Position numbers and translations under genes: made by a program
Assembly (NCBI GenBank): GCA_012718945.1
Contig: JAAYBL010000071.1
Location: forward strand, 1-44,066
Direction: 5' to 3'
DNA from: Bacteroidales bacterium
GTDB lineage: Bacteria > Bacteroidota > Bacteroidia > Bacteroidales > UBA1402
Length of the DNA: 44,066 bases
The notes under the pieces: model-generated
What the model saw: only the letters and a program-made list of their open reading frames with translations
Told to the model about the DNA's origin: nothing
Database searches by the model: none
Shown here: piece by piece, positions 1 through 9,529 of the stretch
How positions within the stretch are numbered: the stretch's first letter is position 1
How the letters are laid out: each line of letters starts with the position of its first letter

Positions 1-2
1 GC

Positions 3-1121
3 GCTGTTGATGAGATGGGGCAATCGGAAACATTCAGGGGATACGGACCTGAAAAAGGGTATCGTTTTTTAAGGGAGCAGATAATCAAACATGATTTTTT
101 GGCCAGGGGGATCAGTCTAAGTCCGGATGACATCTTTATCAGCGACGGTTGCAAGAGCGACATGGGCAACATCGGTGACATACTTGGTGTAGAAAACAAG
201 GTGGCAGTGACCGATCCGGTCTATCCTGTTTACGTTGATAGCAGCGTCATGGATGGTAGGGCCGGTGCTTTGCTAACTGGTGGTGTCAGGGAAAGACTGG
301 TCTACCTGTCCTGTGGCCCGGATAACGGTTTTGTACCAGCCTTACCCACGACTTCAGTGGATGTTATTTATCTCTGCTACCCCAATAATCCCACCGGTCT
401 CACTTTGTCTACGGCTCAACTCAAGTTGTGGGTGGACTACGCCCTGGAAACGGGCGCTTTGATTTTGTTTGATGCGGCTTATGAGGCTTTCATTACTGAT
501 CCCGATGTGCCTCACAGTATTTTTGAGATCCCGGGGGCCGAGCGTTGCGCCTTGGAATTCAGAAGCTTTTCAAAAACGGCTGGTTTCACAGGGTTGCGTT
601 GTGGCTATACAGTGGTGCCTTCGACGGTGGTGTATAAAGCGACCAATGGCCAAATGGTCTCACTCAACGCCTTGTGGAACAGACGTCAATCCACCAAGTT
701 CAACGGCGTCTCCTATGTGACGCAACGGGCGGCAGAGGCCGTTTATACGCCAGAAGGACAGGCTCAATGCAAGGCCACTATTGCTTACTACCTGGATAAT
801 GCCGCCATGATACGTAAAGGACTGACCAGCTTGGGTTGGGATGTTTACGGTGGCCTCAATGCGCCGTACATATGGTTCAAAACACCTGACGGCAGCGATG
901 ACTGGCACTTTTTCGACCGTATGTTGAAAGAGGTTCAGGTGGTCAGTACTCCCGGTTCTGGATTCGGACCTGCTGGTCGTGGATTTCTCCGTTTGACGGC
1001 TTTTGGCAGCCATGAAGCGACCGTTGCCGGTATAAAGCGTCTGCAAAAATGGTGGTCGACTCAAAAAAAAGCGTCTTCTACGGTATTTAATCCATCATCC
1101 AACACGATTTCAACGTATTAA
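3..1121 (+). CDS. dapL: LL-diaminopimelate aminotransferase (5' partial, runs off the window start)
   Basis: Frame is open from base 3 ([25 protein letters not shown]). Class I/II aminotransferase motifs include [17 protein letters not shown] and the PLP-lysine region [15 protein letters not shown]. Confidence 0.93.
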   Translation, partial: AVDEMGQSETFRGYGPEKGYRFLREQIIKHDFLARGISLSPDDIFISDGCKSDMGNIGDILGVENKVAVTDPVYPVYVDSSVMDGRAGALLTGGVRERLVYLSCGPDNGFVPALPTTSVDVIYLCYPNNPTGLTLSTAQLKLWVDYALETGALILFDAAYEAFITDPDVPHSIFEIPGAERCALEFRSFSKTAGFTGLRCGYTVVPSTVVYKATNGQMVSLNALWNRRQSTKFNGVSYVTQRAAEAVYTPEGQAQCKATIAYYLDNAAMIRKGLTSLGWDVYGGLNAPYIWFKTPDGSDDWHFFDRMLKEVQVVSTPGSGFGPAGRGFLRLTAFGSHEATVAGIKRLQKWWSTQKKASSTVFNPSSNTISTY

Positions 1122-1124
1122 TCG

Positions 1125-1132
1125 TATCTTTG
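1125..1132 (+). promoter_or_regulatory. Bacteroidetes-type -7 box TATCTTTG upstream of glnN
   Basis: TAnnTTTG consensus directly after the dapL stop and about 60 nt before the glnN ATG. Confidence 0.6.
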
Positions 1133-1194
1133 CGAATTAACATTCCTGAGTGCCAACTTCTTGAAACACTAACTATTCACTAACAACAAACACT

Positions 1195-3384
1195 ATGTCA
1201 TCACTTCGATTCCACCTGGTCAAAGAGGCCTTCTCTCACACCCCTGTGTGTGTGAAAGCGCCCGAAAAGCGTACGTCTGATTACTTCGGGATGAACGTGT
1301 TCAACCGTGACAAGATGAGCAAATACTTGTCAAAGGAAACCTTCAAAATCGTCACCGATGCCATCGACAATGGTACGCCCTTAAACCGGGACATCGCCAG
1401 CCACGTGGCTGCTGGCATGAAGATGTGGGCCATGGAAATGGGGGTTACCCATTACACCCACTGGTTTCACCCGCTGACCGACGGTACAGCTGAGAAGCAC
1501 GATTCCTTCATAGAACTGACTGGTAAAGGACTGGTGACCGAAGAATTCGAAGGCAAGTTGTTGGCACAACAGGAGCCTGATGCATCGAGTTTCCCCAGTG
1601 GTGGTATCCGTAACACATTTGAAGCCAGAGGCTATACCGCCTGGGACCCTTCTTCGCCTGCTTTCATCGTGGACGATACGTTGTGTATTCCGACCATCTT
1701 TATTTCTTACACAGGTGAGGCGCTGGACTACAAGACGCCTTTGCTACGATCGTTGGCCGCTGTTGACAAAGCTGCTACGGAAACCTGCCGCTATTTTGAT
1801 CCATCAATCAAGAAAGTGCAATCCAATCTAGGTTGGGAACAAGAATATTTCCTGGTTGATGACTCCCTGTACTGCGCCCGTCCCGATTTGATGTTGACAG
1901 GTCGCACATTAATGGGACATGAGTCAGCCAAGAATCAACAGTTGGAAGACCATTATTTTGGCTCTATTCCTGCCCGTGTAGCAGCCTTTATGAAAGACCT
2001 CGAATTCGAGGGGTATAAGCTGGGACTCCCCCTTAAAACCAGACACAACGAGGTGGCTCCCAATCAGTTTGAATTGGCCCCCATCTATGAGGAGACCAAT
2101 CTGGCTGTCGATCATAACCTGCTGGTGATGGACGTGATGCACCGGGTGGCCAAGCGCCACAATTTCAAGGTATTGATGCATGAGAAACCTTTTGCTGGTG
2201 TCAATGGATCGGGCAAGCACAACAACTGGTCGCTGAGTACCAACACGGGCGTCAACTTGTTCAGCCCCGGTAAGACGGCTGAAGGCAACCTCATGTTTGT
2301 GACATTCCTGGTCAACACCTTGATGGCGGTGTATAAGTACAACGCTGTACTGAAAGCATCCATCGCATCGGCTACCAACGAGCACCGTTTAGGTGCCAAT
2401 GAAGCGCCTCCTGCCATTATTTCAGCATTTTTGGGTACACAACTGACCCAAGTGCTGGAAAAACTGGAAGCCAGTACGAGCGACGAAGCCATTAAGTTTG
2501 ACGCCAAAGGGGTGTTGCACCTCAACGTGGGCCAGATTCCTGAGCTGATGATTGACAACACCGACCGTAACCGTACATCTCCGTTTGCCTTTACGGGCAA
2601 CCGCTTTGAATTCAGGGCTATCGGATCTTCAGCCAACTGTGCCTCAGCCATGACAGCGCTCAATTCAGCTGTGGCTGCTCAGTTGGTGGAATTCAATGCT
2701 GAAGTGGATAAACGCATCGCTGCCGGTGAAAAAAAGGAGAAGGCGTTGTTCGCAGTGGTCAGGGAATACGCCAAGCAGTCTAAACCCATTCGTTTCGATG
2801 GCAATGGTTACTGTGACGAATGGAAGGCAGAAGCCAAAGCCAGGGGACTGGATTGCGAGGTCAGCGTACCCGTGCAATACGATGCCTACTTGAAACCCGA
2901 GGTGGTTAAGATGTTTACCAGCATGGGGGTACTTTCTGAAAAAGAATTGCACGCCCGTAATGAAGTGAAATGGGAAACCTACACTAAAAAGATACAAATT
3001 GAAGCCAGGGTGTTGGGCGATTTGGCCATGAACCACATCATCCCCGTTGCTACACGTTATCAATCGTCGCTCCTTGATAATGTATACAAGCTCAAGAGTT
3101 TGTACGAACCCGCCAAATTTGAGCGCCTGGCGGCTGAGAAACTTCACCTCATCGAAGAGATTGAGGCATATGTAGACGCTGTTCAGACCATGGTTGGTCT
3201 GATGATTGAGGCCAGAAAAGTGGCCAATCGAATTGAGAATGAACGGGAGAAAGCAGTGGCTTACCACGATACCGTGGCACCCTATTTCGAGAAGATCCGC
3301 TACAACATCGACAAGTTGGAGTTGATCGTCGACAACGAAATGTGGCCTTTGCCCAAGTACCGTGAACTGCTGTTCATTCGGTAA
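1195..3384 (+). CDS. glnN: Glutamine synthetase type III
   Basis: 729 aa with GSIII signatures: SSFPSGGIRNTFEARGYTAWDPSSPAF, GWEQEYFLVD, KTRHNEVAPNQFELAPIYEETN, HEKPFAGVNGSGKHNNWSLSTN, TDRNRTSPFAFTGNRFEFRAIGSSAN. Confidence 0.97.
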   Translation: MSSLRFHLVKEAFSHTPVCVKAPEKRTSDYFGMNVFNRDKMSKYLSKETFKIVTDAIDNGTPLNRDIASHVAAGMKMWAMEMGVTHYTHWFHPLTDGTAEKHDSFIELTGKGLVTEEFEGKLLAQQEPDASSFPSGGIRNTFEARGYTAWDPSSPAFIVDDTLCIPTIFISYTGEALDYKTPLLRSLAAVDKAATETCRYFDPSIKKVQSNLGWEQEYFLVDDSLYCARPDLMLTGRTLMGHESAKNQQLEDHYFGSIPARVAAFMKDLEFEGYKLGLPLKTRHNEVAPNQFELAPIYEETNLAVDHNLLVMDVMHRVAKRHNFKVLMHEKPFAGVNGSGKHNNWSLSTNTGVNLFSPGKTAEGNLMFVTFLVNTLMAVYKYNAVLKASIASATNEHRLGANEAPPAIISAFLGTQLTQVLEKLEASTSDEAIKFDAKGVLHLNVGQIPELMIDNTDRNRTSPFAFTGNRFEFRAIGSSANCASAMTALNSAVAAQLVEFNAEVDKRIAAGEKKEKALFAVVREYAKQSKPIRFDGNGYCDEWKAEAKARGLDCEVSVPVQYDAYLKPEVVKMFTSMGVLSEKELHARNEVKWETYTKKIQIEARVLGDLAMNHIIPVATRYQSSLLDNVYKLKSLYEPAKFERLAAEKLHLIEEIEAYVDAVQTMVGLMIEARKVANRIENEREKAVAYHDTVAPYFEKIRYNIDKLELIVDNEMWPLPKYRELLFIR

Positions 3385-3440
3385 AAAACACTTCATAGTT
3401 TTTTTGGGTCAGAAAGCCGCAAGGCGGGAATTATGAGGTA

Positions 3441-3474
3441 TAAACCGTTCTCCCAAGCGAGGGAGAACGGTTTA
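3441..3474 (+). terminator. Perfect 14-bp hairpin between glnN and gltB (terminator or 5' leader structure)
   Basis: TAAACCGTTCTCCC-aagcga-GGGAGAACGGTTTA. There is no clear U-tract after the stem. Confidence 0.5.
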
Positions 3475-3517
3475 CTAGCGAGTTGTGAGCATACGATATT
3501 ATAAAAAGCCTAATAAA

Positions 3518-6500
3518 ATGTTAGAAAATATGTCATCTGTTAGCCTGTATGATCCGTCATATGAGCACGATGCCTGTGGGGTTGGTTTTGTGGTGCGTTT
3601 GACGGGCGAAAGGACACACGATAGTGTGGAATGTGGCCTTCAGGTGCTGGAAAATATGGTGCACAGGGGAGCCGAAGGAGCCGACCTGAAAACAGGTGAC
3701 GGAGCTGGCATCTTGGTCCAGATACCCCACGAGTTCATTTTACTACAGGGCATACCGGTTCCTGAACGAGGACTCTACGGCACGGGATTGGTTTTTTTTC
3801 CAAAAGCATCTCAGGAGGCGGCATTGTGCATGGATATGCTGGTGTCGGTGCTGAAGGCCGAGGGGTTAAGCCTGTTGCACGTAAGAGACGTTCCGGTGAA
3901 CAGCGATATTCTGGGTGAGATATCCCGTTCCAACGAGCCTGTGATAAAACAAATTGTGGTTACCGGCGAAGGCAAATCGGATGAGCTCGAACGTAAACTG
4001 TACATCGCCCGCAAAAAAGTAGAGAAAGCGGCAACCAGGTCGGTGTTGACTGAAAAACGTAATTTTTACATTGTCAGCTTATCCACCAAGCGTATGGTCT
4101 ACAAAGGCATGCTGAGTTCTACCCAGTTGAGGGCTTATTTTCCCGACCTCAGCCACCCCAATTTTACCTCGGCCATCGCGTTGGTACATTCCCGTTTCAG
4201 CACCAATACCTTCCCCACCTGGGACTTGGCGCAACCTTTCCGTTTGTTGGGGCACAATGGGGAAATCAACACCATCAAGGGTAACCGATTCTGGATGCAG
4301 GCTAGGGAAAGTGTACTCAAATCGGAGGTGTTGGGCAACCTGGATGAATTATACCCCATCCTCCAGCCAGGTATGAGTGATTCAGGTTCGCTCGACAATA
4401 TGTTGGAATTTCTGGTCATGTCTGGCATGTCGCTCCCTCATGCACTATCGATGTTGGTTCCCGATTCCTGGAACGATAAGAATCCGATTCCAGACAACCT
4501 AAAAGCTTTTTATGAGTATTACAGTACCATGATGGAGCCATGGGATGGGCCGGCTACCCTGTTGTTTTCCGATGGACGTTACGTCGGTGGCATGCTCGAT
4601 CGCAATGGGCTAAGGCCTGCGCGTTACTTAATCACGACGGACAACGTGATGGTTGTGGCGTCTGAAACGGGCGTATTGCCCATACCCCCACATAAAGTCA
4701 AAGAAAAAGGCCGCTTAAAACCGGGCAAGATGTTGATGGTGGACACCAAGGAACACCGGGTGATGTACGATGCCGAACTAAAGCAAGTTCTGGCAACGGC
4801 TCATCCTTACCGGGAGTGGTTGGAAAAGAACCGCCTGAAAATGGAAAGCCTTTCATCGGGACGGGAAGTCAAGAACAGTATACCGGATTTAGCGGTGCAG
4901 ATGCAGGTGTTTGGCTATTCCAAGGAAGACATGGAGCGGCTCATCATTCCCATGGCCCTGGAAGGCAAGGAGCCGGTTTCATCCATGGGTAATGATACTC
5001 CACCCGCCGTCTTGTCGGACAAACCGCAACGCTTGTTCGCCTATTTCAGACAATTGTTTGCACAGGTGACCAATCCTCCCATCGATCCCATTCGTGAAGA
5101 GTTGGTGATGTCGTTGACCGGCTTTATCGGTTCACATCAGGCCAATCTGCTTGAACCCCACCCTGACCAATGCAAGGTGGTCAAACTAAAAAGCCCCGTC
5201 ATTACCAATCGGGAGTTTGATTTATTGAAGAATATCCGTTACAAACGTTTCTCTGCCGTGGAGTTACCCATGCTGTTTTCAGTGGCCGGTGGTGCCAAGG
5301 CCCTTGAGAAAGCAGTGAACAGTTTATGTATCAAAGCGGAAGAAGCCGTTGAAAATGGCCATAACTATTTGATTCTGACAGACAGGGGAGTGACGGCCGA
5401 TTTGGCTCCCATACCTTCGTTGCTGGCCGTTTCGGCCGTGCATCATCATTTGATCGGTTGCAGAAAACGCATGCAAATAGACATTGTAGTGGAAAGTGCC
5501 GAGCCAAGGGAAGTGATGCATTTTGCCCTGCTCTTTGGTTATGGAGCCAGTGTGATCAATCCTTACATGGCTTTTGCTGTGTTGGATGATCTGGTAACCA
5601 AAGGCAACATCCAGTCAGACTATGAAACGGCTGAAAAGCATTACATCAAATCCATTAACAAGGGGCTGCTCAAGGTCCTGTCAAAAATGGGTATTTCCAC
5701 CCTGCGAAGTTACAGGGGAGCACAAATCTTCGAAGCGGTAGGTATCAGCTCGGCTGTCTTACAGCGTTTTTTTGAAGGCACAACGTCAAAGGTGGAAGGC
5801 ATCACGCTGGAGGATATCGCTCATGATGCCTTGGTCATGCACAAGGCAGGATTTGGAGGCTCTGTGTGTGAACCAGTACATGAGGGCGTTTACGCCTGGC
5901 GCAAAGAAGGTGAGCAGCATGCCTGGAACCCGGAAACCATTGCCCGCTTGCAAATTGCCACCCGCACAGGGGAGTGGGAGAAGTATTTGGACTATGTACA
6001 GGCTGTCGATCAGAAGGAACATCCCATTTTCCTGCGTGATTTTCTGACCTATAAGGCAGGCATACCGGTCGAGTTATCGGCTGTTGAACCCGCAGAGTCC
6101 ATCATGAAACGGTTTGTGACCGGTGCCATGTCGTACGGATCCATCAGCCGGGAAGCCCATGAGGCCATGGCCATTGCCATGAATCTGATTGGCGGCAAAA
6201 GCAATACAGGTGAGGGAGGAGAAGATCCTGCCCGTTACCAGCCCAGACCTGACGGCACTAGTACCCGCAGTGCCATCAAGCAGGTGGCGTCGGGTCGTTT
6301 CGGAGTGACTACGGAGTACCTGGTCAACGCCGATGAGATTCAGATCAAGGTGGCGCAGGGAGCCAAGCCTGGTGAGGGCGGTCAGTTGCCCGGTTATAAA
6401 GTCGATCAAGTCATTGCCAAGACCAGGCATTCCATACCGGGAATATCACTGATTTCACCACCTCCGCACCATGACATCTATTCCATCGAGGATTTGGCTC

Positions 6501-8020
6501 AATTGATTTTCGATCTCAAGAACGTGAACCCACAGGCCCGCATCAGTGTCAAATTGGTATCGGAAAGTGGGGTAGGCACTGTGGCAGCAGGAGTAGCCAA
6601 AGCTAAAGCCGACATGATTCTGATCAGTGGTTGTGAAGGCGGCACGGGGGCCAGCCCATCCAGTTCCATCAGGCACGCTGGTCTACCGGTTGAGATTGGC
6701 CTGGCCGAAACCCAGCAGACCTTGGTGCTCAATGGCCTAAGAGGCCAGATCCGTTTGCAAACGGATGGTCAATTGAAAACCGGTCACGATATCGTGATGG
6801 CGGCCCTGTTGGGGGCAGAAGAATTTGGTTTTGCTACCAGTGCACTCATTGTTTTGGGTTGTGTGATGATGCGTAAATGCCATTTGAACACCTGCCCTGT
6901 CGGCGTTGCTACGCAAAATGAGGAACTTCGCAAGAAGTTTACAGGTCGCTATGTCTACCTGGTCAACTTCTTCCGTTTCCTGGCAGAGGATGTGCGTCGT
7001 CACCTGGCTGCCATGGGTGTGACCAGTTTGGATGAGATTGTGGGCCGCAGTGACTTGCTTGAGTATTCGAACAAGGCTGATAATCCGAAAATGCGTAAAC
7101 TGGATTTTTCCAGGCTCCTCTATAAACAAACGGTATCCGACTCGACGCCTATACGTCAGGTAAAACCGCAGGTTCACGCCATAAAGGAGGTCCAGGACCG
7201 TACGCTGATTGAGCTTTCTATGCCTGCGTTGGAAAAACAAAGCCCCATCCAGTTTGTCCGTGAAATACGCAACACCGACAGGGCCGTTGGAGCCATGTTG
7301 AGTGGTGAAGTGGCCAAACGTTACGGCAACGCCGGCTTGCCCGACAATACGGTGCAGTGTACCTTCAAAGGTTCAGCCGGTCAAAGTTTCGGGGCCTTTC
7401 TGGCTCATGGGTTGACCTTCCGGCTGGAAGGCGATGCCAACGATTACCTGGGCAAGGGCTTGTCGGGCGGTCGCATTGTGGTGGTTCCGCCCACTGGGTC
7501 TACATTTGAGCCCCAAGCCAACATCATTGCCGGTAATACCCTACTGTATGGTGCCACCAGCGGCGAGGTCTATATCAATGGCCAGGTTGGCGAGCGGTTT
7601 TGTGTACGCAATTCCGGCGCGATAGCCGTGGTGGAAGGTGCCGGTGACCATTGTTGCGAATACATGACCGGTGGCCGAACGGTGGTACTGGGCAAAACGG
7701 GACGCAACTTTGCGGCCGGTATGTCAGGCGGCATTGCCTACGTGCTTGACGAGGAGGGCGATTTCGACTTTTTCTGCAACATGCAGATGGTGGAGTTGTC
7801 GTTGATTGAGGATATGGCCGACAACAGGGAACTGCGTACCATCATAGCCGCACATCACCGTCATACCCAGAGCCCCAAAGCCAGGTATATCCTGGACAAC
7901 TGGAATGTTTATGTGGAAAAATTCATTCGTGTCATCCCCATCGAGTATAAAAAGGTCTTGCACGATGAAAAAATTGAAGCTGTCAAAAAGAAAATAGCAC
8001 AGGTTGAATATGATTATTGA
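3518..8020 (+). CDS. gltB: Glutamate synthase large subunit
   Basis: GATase type 2 N-terminus HDACGVGFVV with catalytic Cys, GHNGEINTIKGN, central/FMN domain GEGGEDPARY and GGTGASPSSSIRHAG, [3Fe-4S] region CVMMRKCHLNTCPVGVATQ, C-terminal GXGXG domain. The ORF opens at a GTG at 3485; ATG 3518 is the more plausible start. Confidence 0.96.
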   Translation: MLENMSSVSLYDPSYEHDACGVGFVVRLTGERTHDSVECGLQVLENMVHRGAEGADLKTGDGAGILVQIPHEFILLQGIPVPERGLYGTGLVFFPKASQEAALCMDMLVSVLKAEGLSLLHVRDVPVNSDILGEISRSNEPVIKQIVVTGEGKSDELERKLYIARKKVEKAATRSVLTEKRNFYIVSLSTKRMVYKGMLSSTQLRAYFPDLSHPNFTSAIALVHSRFSTNTFPTWDLAQPFRLLGHNGEINTIKGNRFWMQARESVLKSEVLGNLDELYPILQPGMSDSGSLDNMLEFLVMSGMSLPHALSMLVPDSWNDKNPIPDNLKAFYEYYSTMMEPWDGPATLLFSDGRYVGGMLDRNGLRPARYLITTDNVMVVASETGVLPIPPHKVKEKGRLKPGKMLMVDTKEHRVMYDAELKQVLATAHPYREWLEKNRLKMESLSSGREVKNSIPDLAVQMQVFGYSKEDMERLIIPMALEGKEPVSSMGNDTPPAVLSDKPQRLFAYFRQLFAQVTNPPIDPIREELVMSLTGFIGSHQANLLEPHPDQCKVVKLKSPVITNREFDLLKNIRYKRFSAVELPMLFSVAGGAKALEKAVNSLCIKAEEAVENGHNYLILTDRGVTADLAPIPSLLAVSAVHHHLIGCRKRMQIDIVVESAEPREVMHFALLFGYGASVINPYMAFAVLDDLVTKGNIQSDYETAEKHYIKSINKGLLKVLSKMGISTLRSYRGAQIFEAVGISSAVLQRFFEGTTSKVEGITLEDIAHDALVMHKAGFGGSVCEPVHEGVYAWRKEGEQHAWNPETIARLQIATRTGEWEKYLDYVQAVDQKEHPIFLRDFLTYKAGIPVELSAVEPAESIMKRFVTGAMSYGSISREAHEAMAIAMNLIGGKSNTGEGGEDPARYQPRPDGTSTRSAIKQVASGRFGVTTEYLVNADEIQIKVAQGAKPGEGGQLPGYKVDQVIAKTRHSIPGISLISPPPHHDIYSIEDLAQLIFDLKNVNPQARISVKLVSESGVGTVAAGVAKAKADMILISGCEGGTGASPSSSIRHAGLPVEIGLAETQQTLVLNGLRGQIRLQTDGQLKTGHDIVMAALLGAEEFGFATSALIVLGCVMMRKCHLNTCPVGVATQNEELRKKFTGRYVYLVNFFRFLAEDVRRHLAAMGVTSLDEIVGRSDLLEYSNKADNPKMRKLDFSRLLYKQTVSDSTPIRQVKPQVHAIKEVQDRTLIELSMPALEKQSPIQFVREIRNTDRAVGAMLSGEVAKRYGNAGLPDNTVQCTFKGSAGQSFGAFLAHGLTFRLEGDANDYLGKGLSGGRIVVVPPTGSTFEPQANIIAGNTLLYGATSGEVYINGQVGERFCVRNSGAIAVVEGAGDHCCEYMTGGRTVVLGKTGRNFAAGMSGGIAYVLDEEGDFDFFCNMQMVELSLIEDMADNRELRTIIAAHHRHTQSPKARYILDNWNVYVEKFIRVIPIEYKKVLHDEKIEAVKKKIAQVEYDY

Positions 8021-8032
8021 TACAATAAAGCT

Positions 8033-9454
8033 ATGGGCAATCCAACCGCATTTTTAAAAATAGACCGTAAGGAGGCTGGTTACCGGCCCGTCCACGAACG
8101 AAAAATGGATTACGGAGAGGTGGAACAAACCCTCAATCATGAGGACAGAATGTTGCAGGCCTCCCGGTGTATGGATTGTGGCATACCTTTCTGCCACTGG
8201 GCCTGTCCGCTAGGCAACCGCATGCCCGAATACCAGGACCTGTTGTCCAAGGGTAAATGGAGGGCGGCTTATGAGGTGCTGACGATGACCGACGATTTTC
8301 CCGAGTTTACTGGCAGGGTATGCCCGGCCCCCTGTGAGAAGGCTTGCGTGCTCAATATCGATCACAAACCTGTGACCATCAGAGAAAACGAAGCCTCAGT
8401 GACCGAAAGAGCCTGGATGGAGGGCTGGATTACCCCTAAACCGCCCAAACGGCGAACCGGCAAACGAGTGGCCGTGATTGGCAGCGGTCCAGCCGGCCTG
8501 GTGGCCGCTTACCGCTTAAACCGCCAGGGGCACGAGGTCACCGTATACGAGAAGGAGCCTTTGATCGGGGGACTGCTTCGTATGGGCATTCCTGCCTTCA
8601 AACTCAACAAAGGCATTATTGACCGTCGGCTAGAACAACTCAAAGCTGAAGGCGTCCGCTTTGTGGTAGGAACAGAAGTAGGCAGGGATGTGCCCGTGGA
8701 AACCGTAATGGCCAGTTGCGACGCCCTTTGCCTGGCTATTGGTTCAGGCGTGGCCAGGGACCTTCAGGTGGAGGGACGTGAATTAAGCGGCATTCACCAG
8801 GCCATGGCTTTTCTCTCAGGGCAGAACATGTTGTTGGCAGGTCTGGAACCTCAGGGAGCACCATTGTCTGCCAAGGGAAAACGGGTCTTGGTTATCGGGG
8901 GTGGGGACACAGGCTCTGATTGCGTGGGCACCTCAAACCGTCAGGGTGCTGTTGAAGTCACCCAGATTGAACTGCTGCCCCAACCTCCGGTAGGAGAAAA
9001 CCCGCTGACCCCTTGGCCGTATTACCCCACCATATTGAAAACGTCGTCTTCTCACGAGGAAGGCTGTGATCGTCGATGGGCCTTGTCGACCACCCGGTTC
9101 ATCGGTCGCAATGGGCAGGTTACTGGCGCAGAGGTTCAGCCTGTTGTCTGGAGCAAGGAGCCGTCAACCGGCCGTATGGTTATGACGCCTGAGGGCGATC
9201 CCTATGTGATCAAAGCCGACCTTGTATTATTGGCCATGGGCTTTACCCAGCCAGTGCATGAGGGATTGCTCGATAGTCTGGGGGTGGCCTATGAAAGCAG
9301 AGGCACGGTAAAGGCTAGCATTCAGGGACTTACATCACTTCCGACCGTCTTTGTAGCCGGTGATGCCGTGTTGGGAGCGAGTCTGGTAGTTAGAGCCATG
9401 GCGTCGGGTCGTTCCATGGCGGCCTCCGTGAATGCGTATTTGGCAACGAAATAG
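8033..9454 (+). CDS. gltD: Glutamate synthase small subunit
   Basis: Cysteine clusters CMDCGIPFCHWACPLGN and CPAPCEKACVLN; nucleotide-binding motifs VAVIGSGPAGLVAAYRL and VLVIGGGDTGSDCVGTSNRQG. Starts 12 nt after gltB. Confidence 0.96.
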   Translation: MGNPTAFLKIDRKEAGYRPVHERKMDYGEVEQTLNHEDRMLQASRCMDCGIPFCHWACPLGNRMPEYQDLLSKGKWRAAYEVLTMTDDFPEFTGRVCPAPCEKACVLNIDHKPVTIRENEASVTERAWMEGWITPKPPKRRTGKRVAVIGSGPAGLVAAYRLNRQGHEVTVYEKEPLIGGLLRMGIPAFKLNKGIIDRRLEQLKAEGVRFVVGTEVGRDVPVETVMASCDALCLAIGSGVARDLQVEGRELSGIHQAMAFLSGQNMLLAGLEPQGAPLSAKGKRVLVIGGGDTGSDCVGTSNRQGAVEVTQIELLPQPPVGENPLTPWPYYPTILKTSSSHEEGCDRRWALSTTRFIGRNGQVTGAEVQPVVWSKEPSTGRMVMTPEGDPYVIKADLVLLAMGFTQPVHEGLLDSLGVAYESRGTVKASIQGLTSLPTVFVAGDAVLGASLVVRAMASGRSMAASVNAYLATK

Positions 9455-9529
9455 GCTTCTTTTCAAGCCACTTGTAGGCATGATGGGTATTTTTTTGTAT
9501 CATTGCAAGGTATTTTTTACCTGCGATAC

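Noticed and set aside
1924-2663. 153-aa and 183-aa minus-strand ORFs opposite glnN
   Set aside because: Overlap each other and glnN in different frames; typical shadow ORFs in a moderate-GC genome.
2665-3396. 243-aa minus-strand ORF opposite glnN
   Set aside because: Antisense shadow of a confidently identified GSIII gene; the translation shows no recognisable domain.
9454-9469. GGCTT-cttttc-AAGCC hairpin after gltD
   Set aside because: Only 5 bp; too weak to call a terminator.
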